Source: Aminobacter aganoensis
GTDB taxonomy: Bacteria; Pseudomonadota; Alphaproteobacteria; Rhizobiales; Rhizobiaceae
Assembly: GCF_014206975.1 (NCBI RefSeq)
Contig: NZ_JACHOU010000018.1
Location: forward strand, 31,989-95,988
Length of the DNA: 64,000 nt
Reading direction: 5' to 3'
Shown here: positions 7,939-14,975 of the stretch, piece after piece
Layout: every line of letters starts with the position of its first letter
Position numbering within the stretch: position 1 is the stretch's first letter
The notes under the pieces: generated by a model
What the model was told of the DNA's origin: nothing
What the model saw: only the letters and a program-made list of their open reading frames with translations
Databases searched by the model: none
Made by a program: the position numbers and the translations under genes

Positions 7939-8286
7939 TTAACCGCCCTCGACCTTCACGAGGTGATCCGCTCCAACAGATAGGGAGCGAGAGGAAGACG
8001 GATCGTGGAACAGCTTTGCCGGATCTGGGTGCCGTTCCAGCACATCGAGGTAAGCCTCTTCCAAAGCCATCATCGCCGCGACCCGACTCTCGCAGCGGTC
8101 TCCACCACGTGCGCCGCCCCAAGCCGGGAACCACCGCCAGTAACTTTCGCCTCGGATGCTGTCCGCGTAGATGCGCCCTAGCCGACGTTCGCCGTCGAAG
8201 GCGCTGTAGTCCTCGCGCTCTAGGTCATCTTCCCAAGTGTGGCGCCACTGAACGTCAGGAAGGTTCGATTTGCTCGGCTGCGGCAT
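7939..8286 (-). CDS. Unknown phage-borne protein
   Basis: A 115-aa protein beginning MPQPSKSNLPDVQW, with an acidic, aromatic-rich N-terminal half (WRHTWEDDLEREDYSAFDG, YWRWFPAWGG) and a helical C-terminus. The compact sheet-like first half looks like a small single-domain protein, but no family is recognised. The frame can extend to 8322. Confidence 0.55.
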   Translation of the reverse strand: MPQPSKSNLPDVQWRHTWEDDLEREDYSAFDGERRLGRIYADSIRGESYWRWFPAWGGARGGDRCESRVAAMMALEEAYLDVLERHPDPAKLFHDPSSSRSLSVGADHLVKVEGG

Positions 8287-8434
8287 GAGAACGAAATAGG
8301 AACAAACTCCTTGTGGAGTCAATTCACATCGCTCACAAGCTACCAGCCGCGATATGGTTCGCAGGAGCGCGATTATCGGGTACTACTTCAAATCCGAACC
8401 CACCCCCGACGAATGAACAGGCACGAAAAATGGG

Positions 8435-8773
8435 ATGCCAACATTGCCCCGAGAACTCGCCCTAACTGCCCGGCAAGTCACAGCTATATGCAAGGGTGCA
8501 GCAAAGGCTGGGTTCGTCGCGGAGGTAAAGATAGGCGACGTGTTTGTTCGCCTCATGCCGGGCGAAATGGCTAACGCACAAGGGGTCGGATTTGACCCGG
8601 ATAAGCCTGAAACCTTCGATACCTTCGAGCAATATTTGGCCTGGCGGGATAGGCGGGCCTCAAACATGGCCCCAACGGGCATTTCGAAAATGATGGAGGC
8701 AAGGCTGGAGGCCTTTGGGGCCAAACTTCAGGCTAAAGCCGATTTCCGTCGAAAGCGAAAGCAAGCGGATTAG
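8435..8773 (+). CDS. Unknown phage-borne protein
   Basis: A 112-aa protein, MPTLPRELALTARQVTAICK, with a helix-rich start that could contact DNA or protein and a basic C-terminus (KADFRRKRKQAD). Proteins of this shape are common in rhizobial phages and islands; function unknown. Its end overlaps the convergent XRE gene by 4 bp. Confidence 0.6.
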   Translation: MPTLPRELALTARQVTAICKGAAKAGFVAEVKIGDVFVRLMPGEMANAQGVGFDPDKPETFDTFEQYLAWRDRRASNMAPTGISKMMEARLEAFGAKLQAKADFRRKRKQAD

Positions 8774-9051
8774 ACCAGTGGTGCCTTCGGCATCGTCACG
8801 CCGATTTTCTCGCCGTCATCGATGAAGTTGGCGCCCTTCTCCCGCAACGCCATTTCGACAGCCAGCGCCGAGGACCGGCGCGGGTCTCCTGTGTCGTTCT
8901 CCAGGTCGTTCAACGTCGCACGGCTCACCCCGGCCAGTTTGCAAAGGTCGGTTTGGCTTAGGCCCAGCATGGCGCGGGCGGCTTTGATGTGACGGCCTTC
9001 CATAACCGGGTTGTATTCAGCGGCAGTCAATCTGGCAACGATACCTGACAT
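8770..9051 (-). CDS. Small XRE-family transcriptional regulator
   Basis: A 93-aa protein with a Cro/CI-type HTH (RHIKAARAMLGLSQTDLCKL ... SRATLNDLEND) and the family tail (EKGANFIDDGEKIGVTM). Start 9051 is chosen because GGAAA precedes it and it leaves room for a divergent promoter; 9003 and 9090 are alternatives. It is divergent from the exported HExxH protein at 9118. Confidence 0.8.
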   Translation of the reverse strand: MSGIVARLTAAEYNPVMEGRHIKAARAMLGLSQTDLCKLAGVSRATLNDLENDTGDPRRSSALAVEMALREKGANFIDDGEKIGVTMPKAPLV

Positions 9052-9089
9052 TTTGTCTGTTTCCGAACTGATTTGCGTCCTATATAACA

Positions 9090-9117
9090 CTAAATGGTTC
9101 CGGTAGGAGACATTTAG
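9090..9117. promoter_or_regulatory. Operator-like inverted repeat next to start of 9118 gene
   Basis: CTAAATG (9090-9096) and CATTTAG (9111-9117) are a perfect 7-bp inverted repeat with a 14-bp spacer. It covers the ribosome-binding site (GGTAGGAGA) of the 9118 gene, and tatata lies just upstream. Geometry is close to the repeat at 6612-6640 next to another small XRE gene. Confidence 0.5.
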
Positions 9118-9477
9118 ATGGTTATGGCAGGCAAATTGCTCGCTGCACTGGTCATTGCGGCTTCACTGAACCCCTCGAATGTATTAGCTGGCCGGGAGGA
9201 TCCGACATGGAATCCGCCCCCGGAGTTCGACTATCCGTTCCCCGGCAAGATGGAGGTGCGGTACTTTCCGCAACATTTGGTCGTGAAGGAATGCCACCGG
9301 ATCGGCCCGGGCCTGCGGCACCTGTTCGACTTGCGCGGATGCTCGCGCCCCGTGTCGAAGTCCTACTGCCTGGTGATTGTGTCGTCAGAAACGTACAAAC
9401 GCGCAACGCCTAGCGCTATTCTTCGGCACGAACGAGGCCATTGCAACGGGTGGAAGCATCCTGTCCCAAGGCCCTAA
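9118..9477 (+). CDS. Exported HExxH-motif protein
   Basis: A 119-aa protein with a signal peptide (KLLAALVIAASLNPSNVLAG) and a C-terminal RHERGHCNGW segment, i.e. HExxH followed by Cys and a conserved-looking GW. This is the zinc-binding motif of small metallopeptidase-like proteins found on rhizobial phages and plasmids. Whether it is proteolytic is unknown. It is divergent from a small XRE regulator, suggesting a repressed accessory gene. Confidence 0.65.
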   Translation: MVMAGKLLAALVIAASLNPSNVLAGREDPTWNPPPEFDYPFPGKMEVRYFPQHLVVKECHRIGPGLRHLFDLRGCSRPVSKSYCLVIVSSETYKRATPSAILRHERGHCNGWKHPVPRP

Positions 9478-9522
9478 GCGCCGCCCATGCTGTTCTTCAG
9501 GCCTGGATAGTGACGCGGCCTG

Positions 9523-10116
9523 CTATCCGTTTGTTTTCGGACTGTCAGGCGTCTTGCCTACTTCCCAGAAGAGAATGAAATCTACCGCGCTCATACCACC
9601 AGATGCAGGAGCCGACAGGTCAAATTTCACGCCGGCATCGCGAAGGGCCGTACCAATTGCCGCCTGAGATTTCGGGTCGATTGCTCTCAATACGACCGAA
9701 TCCTTAGCCGTCTCCGTGGTATTTACCTGCCAACCACTTTTGGTGAAAACGTCGGTGATCTGTCCGCTCAGCGGGACGGTAGGATCTGAAAATATTTCGA
9801 CGTTAGATGGGGAGCTTTTGAGGAGGTCCATTAGCTTGGACTGTTGAGCGCTGGAAAGTTGCTGCTCGATTTTCTGGAATCGTTCTTCCACTTGCTTGCG
9901 GTAGTCGTCACGCTCACCCTTGAGCTGGCCAATTTCTGTGTCCTTTAGTCGGACTTCGCTCTGTGCGTTGGCAACTTCTTGGCGCATGAAAAGCAGCCCG
10001 AGACCGAACCCCGTTACAATGAAAATGAGCACAGCGACTGGTGCGCCCCTCACGACGTGCCACTCGCTTTTGAGATGTTCCAGAGCCCCCATGTTGAATT
10101 CATAAATGAACTCCAT
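9523..10116 (-). CDS. Membrane-anchored coiled-coil protein
   Basis: A 197-aa protein with one membrane segment at about residues 25-44 (APVAVLIFIVTGFGLGLLFM), then a coiled-coil stretch to about residue 100 (EVRLKDTEIGQLKGERDDYR ...), then a small alpha/beta domain (VEIFSDPTVPL ... VVLRAIDPKSQAAIGTALRD). This last part resembles C-terminal domains of host predicted membrane proteins rather than virion proteins. Last gene of the leftward late-type gene run; function unknown. Confidence 0.7.
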   Translation of the reverse strand: MEFIYEFNMGALEHLKSEWHVVRGAPVAVLIFIVTGFGLGLLFMRQEVANAQSEVRLKDTEIGQLKGERDDYRKQVEERFQKIEQQLSSAQQSKLMDLLKSSPSNVEIFSDPTVPLSGQITDVFTKSGWQVNTTETAKDSVVLRAIDPKSQAAIGTALRDAGVKFDLSAPASGGMSAVDFILFWEVGKTPDSPKTNG

Positions 10117-10171
10117 TGGATTCGGAAAGAGTTTTCCGCGACGCTTATCACGCCCGCGTCAGCCGTAGTTC

Positions 10172-10414
10172 TTAGCTCCGCGACAACACATAGGGTGGCT
10201 TGATGTACGGCTCCTTGCCGCTGCCGGGTGCCATGCAGATCAGTCGGATTATGGCAATGTCGCCACTATCGGGGTCAAAGCCTTCTGCCTCCAGCAGCCG
10301 CTCGGCTTCCGCTTCCTCCTCATCGCTAACAACGAGCCTGATGACCCGGTGCTGCGGCTTGGTGTCGGGCGAACTGCGCTCAAGCCGCTCCAAGCGGGAG
10401 AGTATGTTTGGCAT
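10172..10414 (-). CDS. Small unknown protein with LSRLERLE start
   Basis: An 80-aa protein starting MPNILSRLERLERSS, acidic in the middle (SDEEEAEAERLLEAEGFDPD). The gene just upstream starts with nearly the same LSRLERLE motif, so the pair probably arose by duplication. Small proteins of this kind are frequent near phage DNA-packaging genes in alphaproteobacteria, but no function is established here. Confidence 0.6.
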   Translation of the reverse strand: MPNILSRLERLERSSPDTKPQHRVIRLVVSDEEEAEAERLLEAEGFDPDSGDIAIIRLICMAPGSGKEPYIKPPYVLSRS

Positions 10415-10417
10415 CGA

Positions 10418-10663
10418 TCAATGCTCCATCGTGGTCATACCGACCGGGTTTTGCCGTTCACTTCCGCGAGGGATGAGCTGGACGAACTTGCTGACCGCGA
10501 TTGGGTCTAAGTCCGGTGGCAACGTGCCATCCACCAACCGCTGCGAAAAATCGGCCGCCAAGGCAGGCTCGCTCATTCCCGATGCCGATTTGATGTTTGC
10601 CCTGAACAATGGGTCCGGCTGCGCTCGCTGCTCCAGACGCTCCAGGCGAGATAGCAGGGCCAT
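10418..10663 (-). CDS. Small unknown protein with LSRLERLE start
   Basis: An 81-aa protein, MALLSRLERLEQRAQPDPLF, helical, with a C-terminal VSKFVQLIPRG segment. It overlaps the upstream gene by one base (10663) and precedes its apparent paralogue by 3 bp. No domain recognised. Confidence 0.6.
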   Translation of the reverse strand: MALLSRLERLEQRAQPDPLFRANIKSASGMSEPALAADFSQRLVDGTLPPDLDPIAVSKFVQLIPRGSERQNPVGMTTMEH

Positions 10664-10869
10664 CAGCTTAACTCCCCTAGGTTTTCCTCGTGGGACTTCA
10701 GGATGCCAGATAGATTGAAAGGCTCGCCGCCAATGGCGCCTGAAACCTCTATTGCGCCGGGATGCGACCGCAACAGCACGTCTTCGAGCTGGTATTCGTA
10801 ATCTGCCTCGTCAGTCGCAATGATAGTCGCCCGCTGCGTAGCGCCGCCAGGGCGAGCCGATAGGGTCAT
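10663..10869 (-). CDS. Small unknown protein
   Basis: A 68-aa, acidic protein with predicted beta content (IEVSGAIGGEPFNLSGIL). It overlaps the upstream DUF5681-like gene by 4 bp and the downstream gene by 1 bp, so it is part of the same coupled run. Function unknown. Confidence 0.55.
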   Translation of the reverse strand: MTLSARPGGATQRATIIATDEADYEYQLEDVLLRSHPGAIEVSGAIGGEPFNLSGILKSHEENLGELS

Positions 10870-11393
10870 TTCTTCGCCTGCCTTCCCTCAAGTGCCGCGA
10901 TGCGTGCCGCTAGATCGTTTGTCTCGATAGCCTTTCGCTGGGCCTCCAGAAGGCCGACAACCACCGCCGCCTCATCTGGCGATATCTCGCCGTCTGCGAC
11001 TTGGCGATTGACCACAGCGAGCGCGCCAGGCAGATCTTCCGCCTTGTTGACCTCCGGCAGATCGAACTGAATTCTAGCGCCTTTGCGGGGTGGCCAGACA
11101 CGGTCGAAAATTGCCCGAGCGGCAATTGCGTCCCCGCCCTTGGCCTTGATTATCATTGCTCGCGCAATTTCCTCCACCTCGCCCTCTGCCAACGCATCGA
11201 GGGCGACCAGCACCTTAGACCGCGAGCCGGAAGGCCTGCCGTTCGGGTTGCCAGATTGGCCGGGCCGGAATGGGCGCCCGCGCTGTTGCTCTGCTGTTTT
11301 GCCAGCGGTCAATGCTTCAATGCCTCGTGTCAGTGGGCCGATGTACAGGTGACTCCGGCTCGACGTAGGTGGTAAGCGGCGCCTCACCGCCAT
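10866..11393 (-). CDS. DUF5681-like protein (possible packaging-associated)
   Basis: A 175-aa protein whose centre has the typical FRPGQSGNPNGRPSGSRSK motif of DUF5681 proteins, followed by a helical region (AIAARAIFDRVWPPRKG) and a C-terminal helix (ETNDLAARIAALEGRQAKK). DUF5681 proteins are often encoded beside phage terminases or transposases and may bind DNA; a small-terminase-like role is inference. The upstream neighbour ends at 11317, inside this frame, so the true start may be an internal TTG near 11310 rather than 11393. Confidence 0.65.
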   Translation of the reverse strand: MAVRRRLPPTSSRSHLYIGPLTRGIEALTAGKTAEQQRGRPFRPGQSGNPNGRPSGSRSKVLVALDALAEGEVEEIARAMIIKAKGGDAIAARAIFDRVWPPRKGARIQFDLPEVNKAEDLPGALAVVNRQVADGEISPDEAAVVVGLLEAQRKAIETNDLAARIAALEGRQAKK

Positions 11394-11718
11394 TCAGGAT
11401 ATGATGCACCATCAGCGCGAGGTCGCCCGTGGCGTAGGAAAGGAAAAGCTGCCCCTGCTCGTGAAGCGACCGGGCCCACCTGTAGTCATTCATGGACCGC
11501 GCCCTGGCTGCGGCTGCGTGGAGGCCATTTGCGGCCATGATGTAACACAGCAGGGAATCGAACGAGGCCTTGCGATCGGGCGAGCAAGCCAGGCCCACCA
11601 GGTCCGCGAGCTTTGCGGGTATTTCGGAATTCGGGTCGGGCCGGCCCGTCATCCCGTCCGTAACCTGCTTCGCGAAATCATCGAGCCAATCGGCTATTTG
11701 GGTCTGTTCCATGCCCAT
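11317..11718 (-). CDS. Unknown phage protein
   Basis: A 133-aa, mainly helical protein (EQTQIADWLDDFAKQVTDGM ... LLCYIMAANGLHAAAARARS). Starts at 11718 or 11712. It follows the 234-aa structural-like gene by 6 bp and belongs to the leftward late-type run. No recognised domain. Confidence 0.6.
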   Translation of the reverse strand: MGMEQTQIADWLDDFAKQVTDGMTGRPDPNSEIPAKLADLVGLACSPDRKASFDSLLCYIMAANGLHAAAARARSMNDYRWARSLHEQGQLFLSYATGDLALMVHHILNGGEAPLTTYVEPESPVHRPTDTRH

Positions 11719-11724
11719 TGTCCT

Positions 11725-12429
11725 TCAGGCAAATGAGTGTGCTTCCATGCCGTAGATGACGCCGCCCGCGCTGGTGGTGTAGCCAATGGGGTAGGCAGTT
11801 TGAGCCTGCATGTTCCACTTCCAGCCAACGGCGATGCGGTGGCCCGTGTCGAGGGCCATTTCCCGCTGACTGTGGAAGCCCGTCAGCGTAATGGGAGCGG
11901 TGGTGTTGGCTCTGGCAACACCTCCGATCAACACCCCGTCGTGCGGGATATTGATGGTCCCGCTGTCGCTCGCCGGGAAATTGGGGTCGCTGGTGATGCC
12001 GCCTCCACCCCCGCTTCCGACAGATTCGGCAAAGCGTGCTACTGAAGCGACTCCCGTTGCAAACACGAACACGGCACACGCCTGCGCAGTGGCCCCGAAG
12101 CTTATGCTGACGCTTCCCGAGGTTCCCGAAGGCCTCGCCGCCCAGACGCCGCAACTGGCACCGCCGACCCCCGGTCCCCCAGCGTCACCGCTATCTTGGC
12201 CATTCGCCGCTACACCGCCAATTGTTGCCGCGCTCTGGTTGACCACCGCGTTTGCAGCATTGACCAAAAGAGCCGCAACGATGATTGCTCGATTGGTGAA
12301 TTCCGCGCCGAAATCTAGGCCTGCGAAGGTGTAGGAGCCTGAGCGATCGGTTGTATCGGTCGCCTGGGCTACCAAGTCGATTTTGGTCGGCGTGATGCCG
12401 GCCATTATTCCACAAATTCCCGGTAACAT
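11725..12429 (-). CDS. Putative phage virion/decoration protein
   Basis: A 234-aa protein of Gly/Ala/Ser/Thr-rich beta composition (GSYTFAGLDFGAEFTNRAII, SGSVSISFGATAQ) with a Gly run (SVGSGGGGGITSD). Such jelly-roll-like surface proteins are common among phage tail-fibre or decoration proteins next to lysis/ejection genes, and the position fits. No specific family recognised; starts at 12429 or at the Met eight codons in. Confidence 0.5.
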   Translation of the reverse strand: MLPGICGIMAGITPTKIDLVAQATDTTDRSGSYTFAGLDFGAEFTNRAIIVAALLVNAANAVVNQSAATIGGVAANGQDSGDAGGPGVGGASCGVWAARPSGTSGSVSISFGATAQACAVFVFATGVASVARFAESVGSGGGGGITSDPNFPASDSGTINIPHDGVLIGGVARANTTAPITLTGFHSQREMALDTGHRIAVGWKWNMQAQTAYPIGYTTSAGGVIYGMEAHSFA

Positions 12430-12465
12430 ATTGCTCTCCGTTGTTCGCGAGAAGGAGGCCGCCCT

Positions 12466-14814
12466 TTAGTAGAGCCCTCCCTTACCTTTAGAAATCGCGT
12501 CCGCTGCGCGAGGGCTGATGTCGCGCATCTGCCGGTCGGTCAGGTTGCTTTCACGCCCGCCAAGGGCACCGCGCACCCCTGCCGGCGCGTTCGGGAACGG
12601 CCCACCACTCTTCGGGTTGGCAAAGCGCATCTGCTGGGTGAATCCGAATTGATCTGTTACAGGCATGCCGAACGTACCGATCCCAAGCCGGTCGAGCGGA
12701 TTCTTGCCCTTGGCCAGATCGCCGGCCACCACGGCCCCAAGAGCAGCCCCTACCGGACCAGCCAGGAAGCCACCGAGGCCACCGCCTACGACCGTTCCAA
12801 GGCCACCCCTGATCTTGCCACCGAGGTTGCTCGGGACGGATGGGGTTTGGACGCCCTGCCCGCTGATCGGGCCAGCAATGCCGGGGCCGCTGGATGCCAT
12901 CTGCTGCCCGTTCGCATTGGTCGTGGTCGTCGCGCCGTACTTGTTCGTGACGCTGATGTTGCCGAACTGGTCACGAGAGACCGTATTGCCGCCCGTTGCT
13001 GCGCCTGAATTGGCCCGGCCTGCATAGACATCGGCAGCGGTGAATTGGGGCTCGGGAACCGACGCGGTCTGGAATGCCTGGTCAACGCGCTGGGTTGGTG
13101 TCATGACACGCGGCATCTTGGGCGCGGTGACTGGCGCTGGTGGTGGCGTGGCCGGGACAAAATTGGGTACAACCGCGCTCGGGGGCAAAAGCCCCGTCTG
13201 GGTGATCGGCCCCACAGTGGGTGACATCATTGCATTAATGGCCGGCGTTGGGTTCGGCACCCTGCCCGCGCCGTAGGAGGCGTATTGCTGGGCCAAGGAC
13301 ATCTTGGCGTTGGGTGCTGCGGGAGCGGCAGCAGGCGCAAAGTTACCCCTAGGGATATTGTTCATGCTGCCCATGGGAGCGACAGGCGGGCGGCCACGCA
13401 TGGCAGGCGCAGACGCCAGGGTGTAGCCGAAGCGTTCCGGGCTAGGGGAAGCTGGTAACCTGCTGAGGCTCTGGGTGGGCGTCTTGAGGGCAGGGGCCGT
13501 CATACGGGGAGAGTTGAAAGACGGCAGGGCAACGCTGCCCAACCCACGCATGGTGTCCATGCTGGGGGATGCTGGCCGGTTGGGCATGGGCGCGGCCTGT
13601 GCGCTCGTGACAAGGCTGAGGCTAGGCAGGGGTGAGCGTTCCACCGTACCAAGCGGGGCGGCCATCAGGGTGTCAGGCGTGCGGGGCTGGGGCGCATGCA
13701 TCGACTGCGGGAGCGATTTTTCATAGAAGGAGGCTGGCATAACCCCCGTGTTTCGAGCGTCCGCCAGTAGTTCCTTGTTGGCGTTGCCGAGGTTGCCCCA
13801 TTCGTAATCCTGGCCGGGTCCGGGCGTGAACTGGTCAACATGCAGCCCTTTGGCGGCCATGTAGTCGGTGCCGAAGCCAATGCCCTTTGCACCCTTGGCC
13901 GCCATGGCTTGGGCAACATCGGTCATCTGCTGCGCGTTGGCAGTGGCCGTGAGTAGTTTTCCGTTCGGGTCTTTGATCTGGATATCTGCCGCCAGCCCGG
14001 TCTTGTGGCGATTAGAGCCGTGCTGATGGCCACGGTTTTCCTGCCCTGAAATGACATCGACCGAATAGCCAGGTCCGAGAACATCACGCACGGCGCTGCG
14101 GGCAATGTCGATTGTGGTCTGGTTGGGCTTGTTGGGGCGGTGCGGGCCCATGTTGTAGCTGACATCGGCCAGATTAGACCTAAGCGCTGGCTGCTGGTCT
14201 CCCAGAACGTCCATGCCGTACATTTCCGGGGTGGAGCGCAAGCCGTTCGGCGCGAGCGTTTCAAGCCCACGGGGGCCAACATCGACCGAAGGGCGGCTAA
14301 CCGGCTCATAGGCGGGGAAAGCGGCGGTTCGCAGACCTGCACGCTCTGCCGCAGTAGTCGGCGGAACGGAAATGCTGGGGCGTTGCGGCCCTGCTGGGTT
14401 GATTGCTGTGGGCTGGCGATAGCCTGCCGCCGTCCGAATAGTCCGGCCTTGTGGATCCTCGAAAAAGATATGCCCCGTCGTCTTGCTAATCTGACTGAGA
14501 CCCTTGGGCAGATTACCCTTTGTGCTCGGGGTGGAATAGAACATGCCAGCATGAACGGGGCCGGCGGTGTTCACATAGTTCCAGGCCTCTTTCGCAAGCG
14601 CGCGATGCGCTTCGGTTCCTCGTGGTAACTGCTTACCGTATGCATCGAACTGGCCAGGGGCGCTGATGACCGAACTAACGTCAACGCCAAGCCGATCCAT
14701 ACGGTTCTTGATGGCCGAGGCGATTGAAATCATGTCGCGGAAGCGCTGAGAGCGAGACCCTGAGACGGCCTCGCCCAACAAGACATCATCCACGGAAGAT
14801 GCTATTTTCTGCAT
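12466..14814 (-). CDS. Large virion-associated cell-wall hydrolase: SleB-like plus M15 peptidase
   Basis: A 782-aa protein. The N-terminal about 120 residues match the SleB/hydrolase-2 pattern (LLGEAVSG..., IASAIKNRMDRLG, APGQFDAYGK), a muramidase/transglycosylase-type domain. Residues about 210-345 form an M15-type D-Ala-D-Ala carboxypeptidase domain with ligands His270, Asp277 (RHKTGLAAD) and His325 in LHVDQF. The centre is Pro/Ala-rich low complexity; the C-terminus has a glycine-zipper membrane-like stretch near GTVVGGGLGGFLAG. Two lytic domains on one long, partly disordered chain, after two ejection-like genes, suggest an internal virion protein that opens the wall during DNA entry rather than a simple endolysin. 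Confidence 0.75.
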   Translation of the reverse strand: MQKIASSVDDVLLGEAVSGSRSQRFRDMISIASAIKNRMDRLGVDVSSVISAPGQFDAYGKQLPRGTEAHRALAKEAWNYVNTAGPVHAGMFYSTPSTKGNLPKGLSQISKTTGHIFFEDPQGRTIRTAAGYRQPTAINPAGPQRPSISVPPTTAAERAGLRTAAFPAYEPVSRPSVDVGPRGLETLAPNGLRSTPEMYGMDVLGDQQPALRSNLADVSYNMGPHRPNKPNQTTIDIARSAVRDVLGPGYSVDVISGQENRGHQHGSNRHKTGLAADIQIKDPNGKLLTATANAQQMTDVAQAMAAKGAKGIGFGTDYMAAKGLHVDQFTPGPGQDYEWGNLGNANKELLADARNTGVMPASFYEKSLPQSMHAPQPRTPDTLMAAPLGTVERSPLPSLSLVTSAQAAPMPNRPASPSMDTMRGLGSVALPSFNSPRMTAPALKTPTQSLSRLPASPSPERFGYTLASAPAMRGRPPVAPMGSMNNIPRGNFAPAAAPAAPNAKMSLAQQYASYGAGRVPNPTPAINAMMSPTVGPITQTGLLPPSAVVPNFVPATPPPAPVTAPKMPRVMTPTQRVDQAFQTASVPEPQFTAADVYAGRANSGAATGGNTVSRDQFGNISVTNKYGATTTTNANGQQMASSGPGIAGPISGQGVQTPSVPSNLGGKIRGGLGTVVGGGLGGFLAGPVGAALGAVVAGDLAKGKNPLDRLGIGTFGMPVTDQFGFTQQMRFANPKSGGPFPNAPAGVRGALGGRESNLTDRQMRDISPRAADAISKGKGGLY

Positions 14815-14975
14815 TCGGTGCCCCTGCGGAGCTTCTGCACTTGGACGAAAAGCCGGACTTGCTGACGCTGGTCAGCTACGTGATAGCTGCGGCCATTCTC
14901 CTGCCGGTTGGCTGGTGGCTGAAGGAACAGCAACTGTTCGGTTTCGGCGCGTGGGTGGTGAGCTGGTTTCATTGA
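14799..14975 (+). CDS. Possible 58-aa single-span membrane protein
   Basis: An opposite-strand frame from ATG 14799 filling the gap between two leftward genes. It encodes LLTLVSYVIAAAILLPVGWW followed by LKEQQLFGFGAWVVSWF. One clear membrane segment makes a holin-like or regulatory role conceivable, but its strand disagrees with the operon and its 5' end overlaps the hydrolase gene. Weak call. Confidence 0.3.
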   Translation: MLFSAFGAPAELLHLDEKPDLLTLVSYVIAAAILLPVGWWLKEQQLFGFGAWVVSWFH

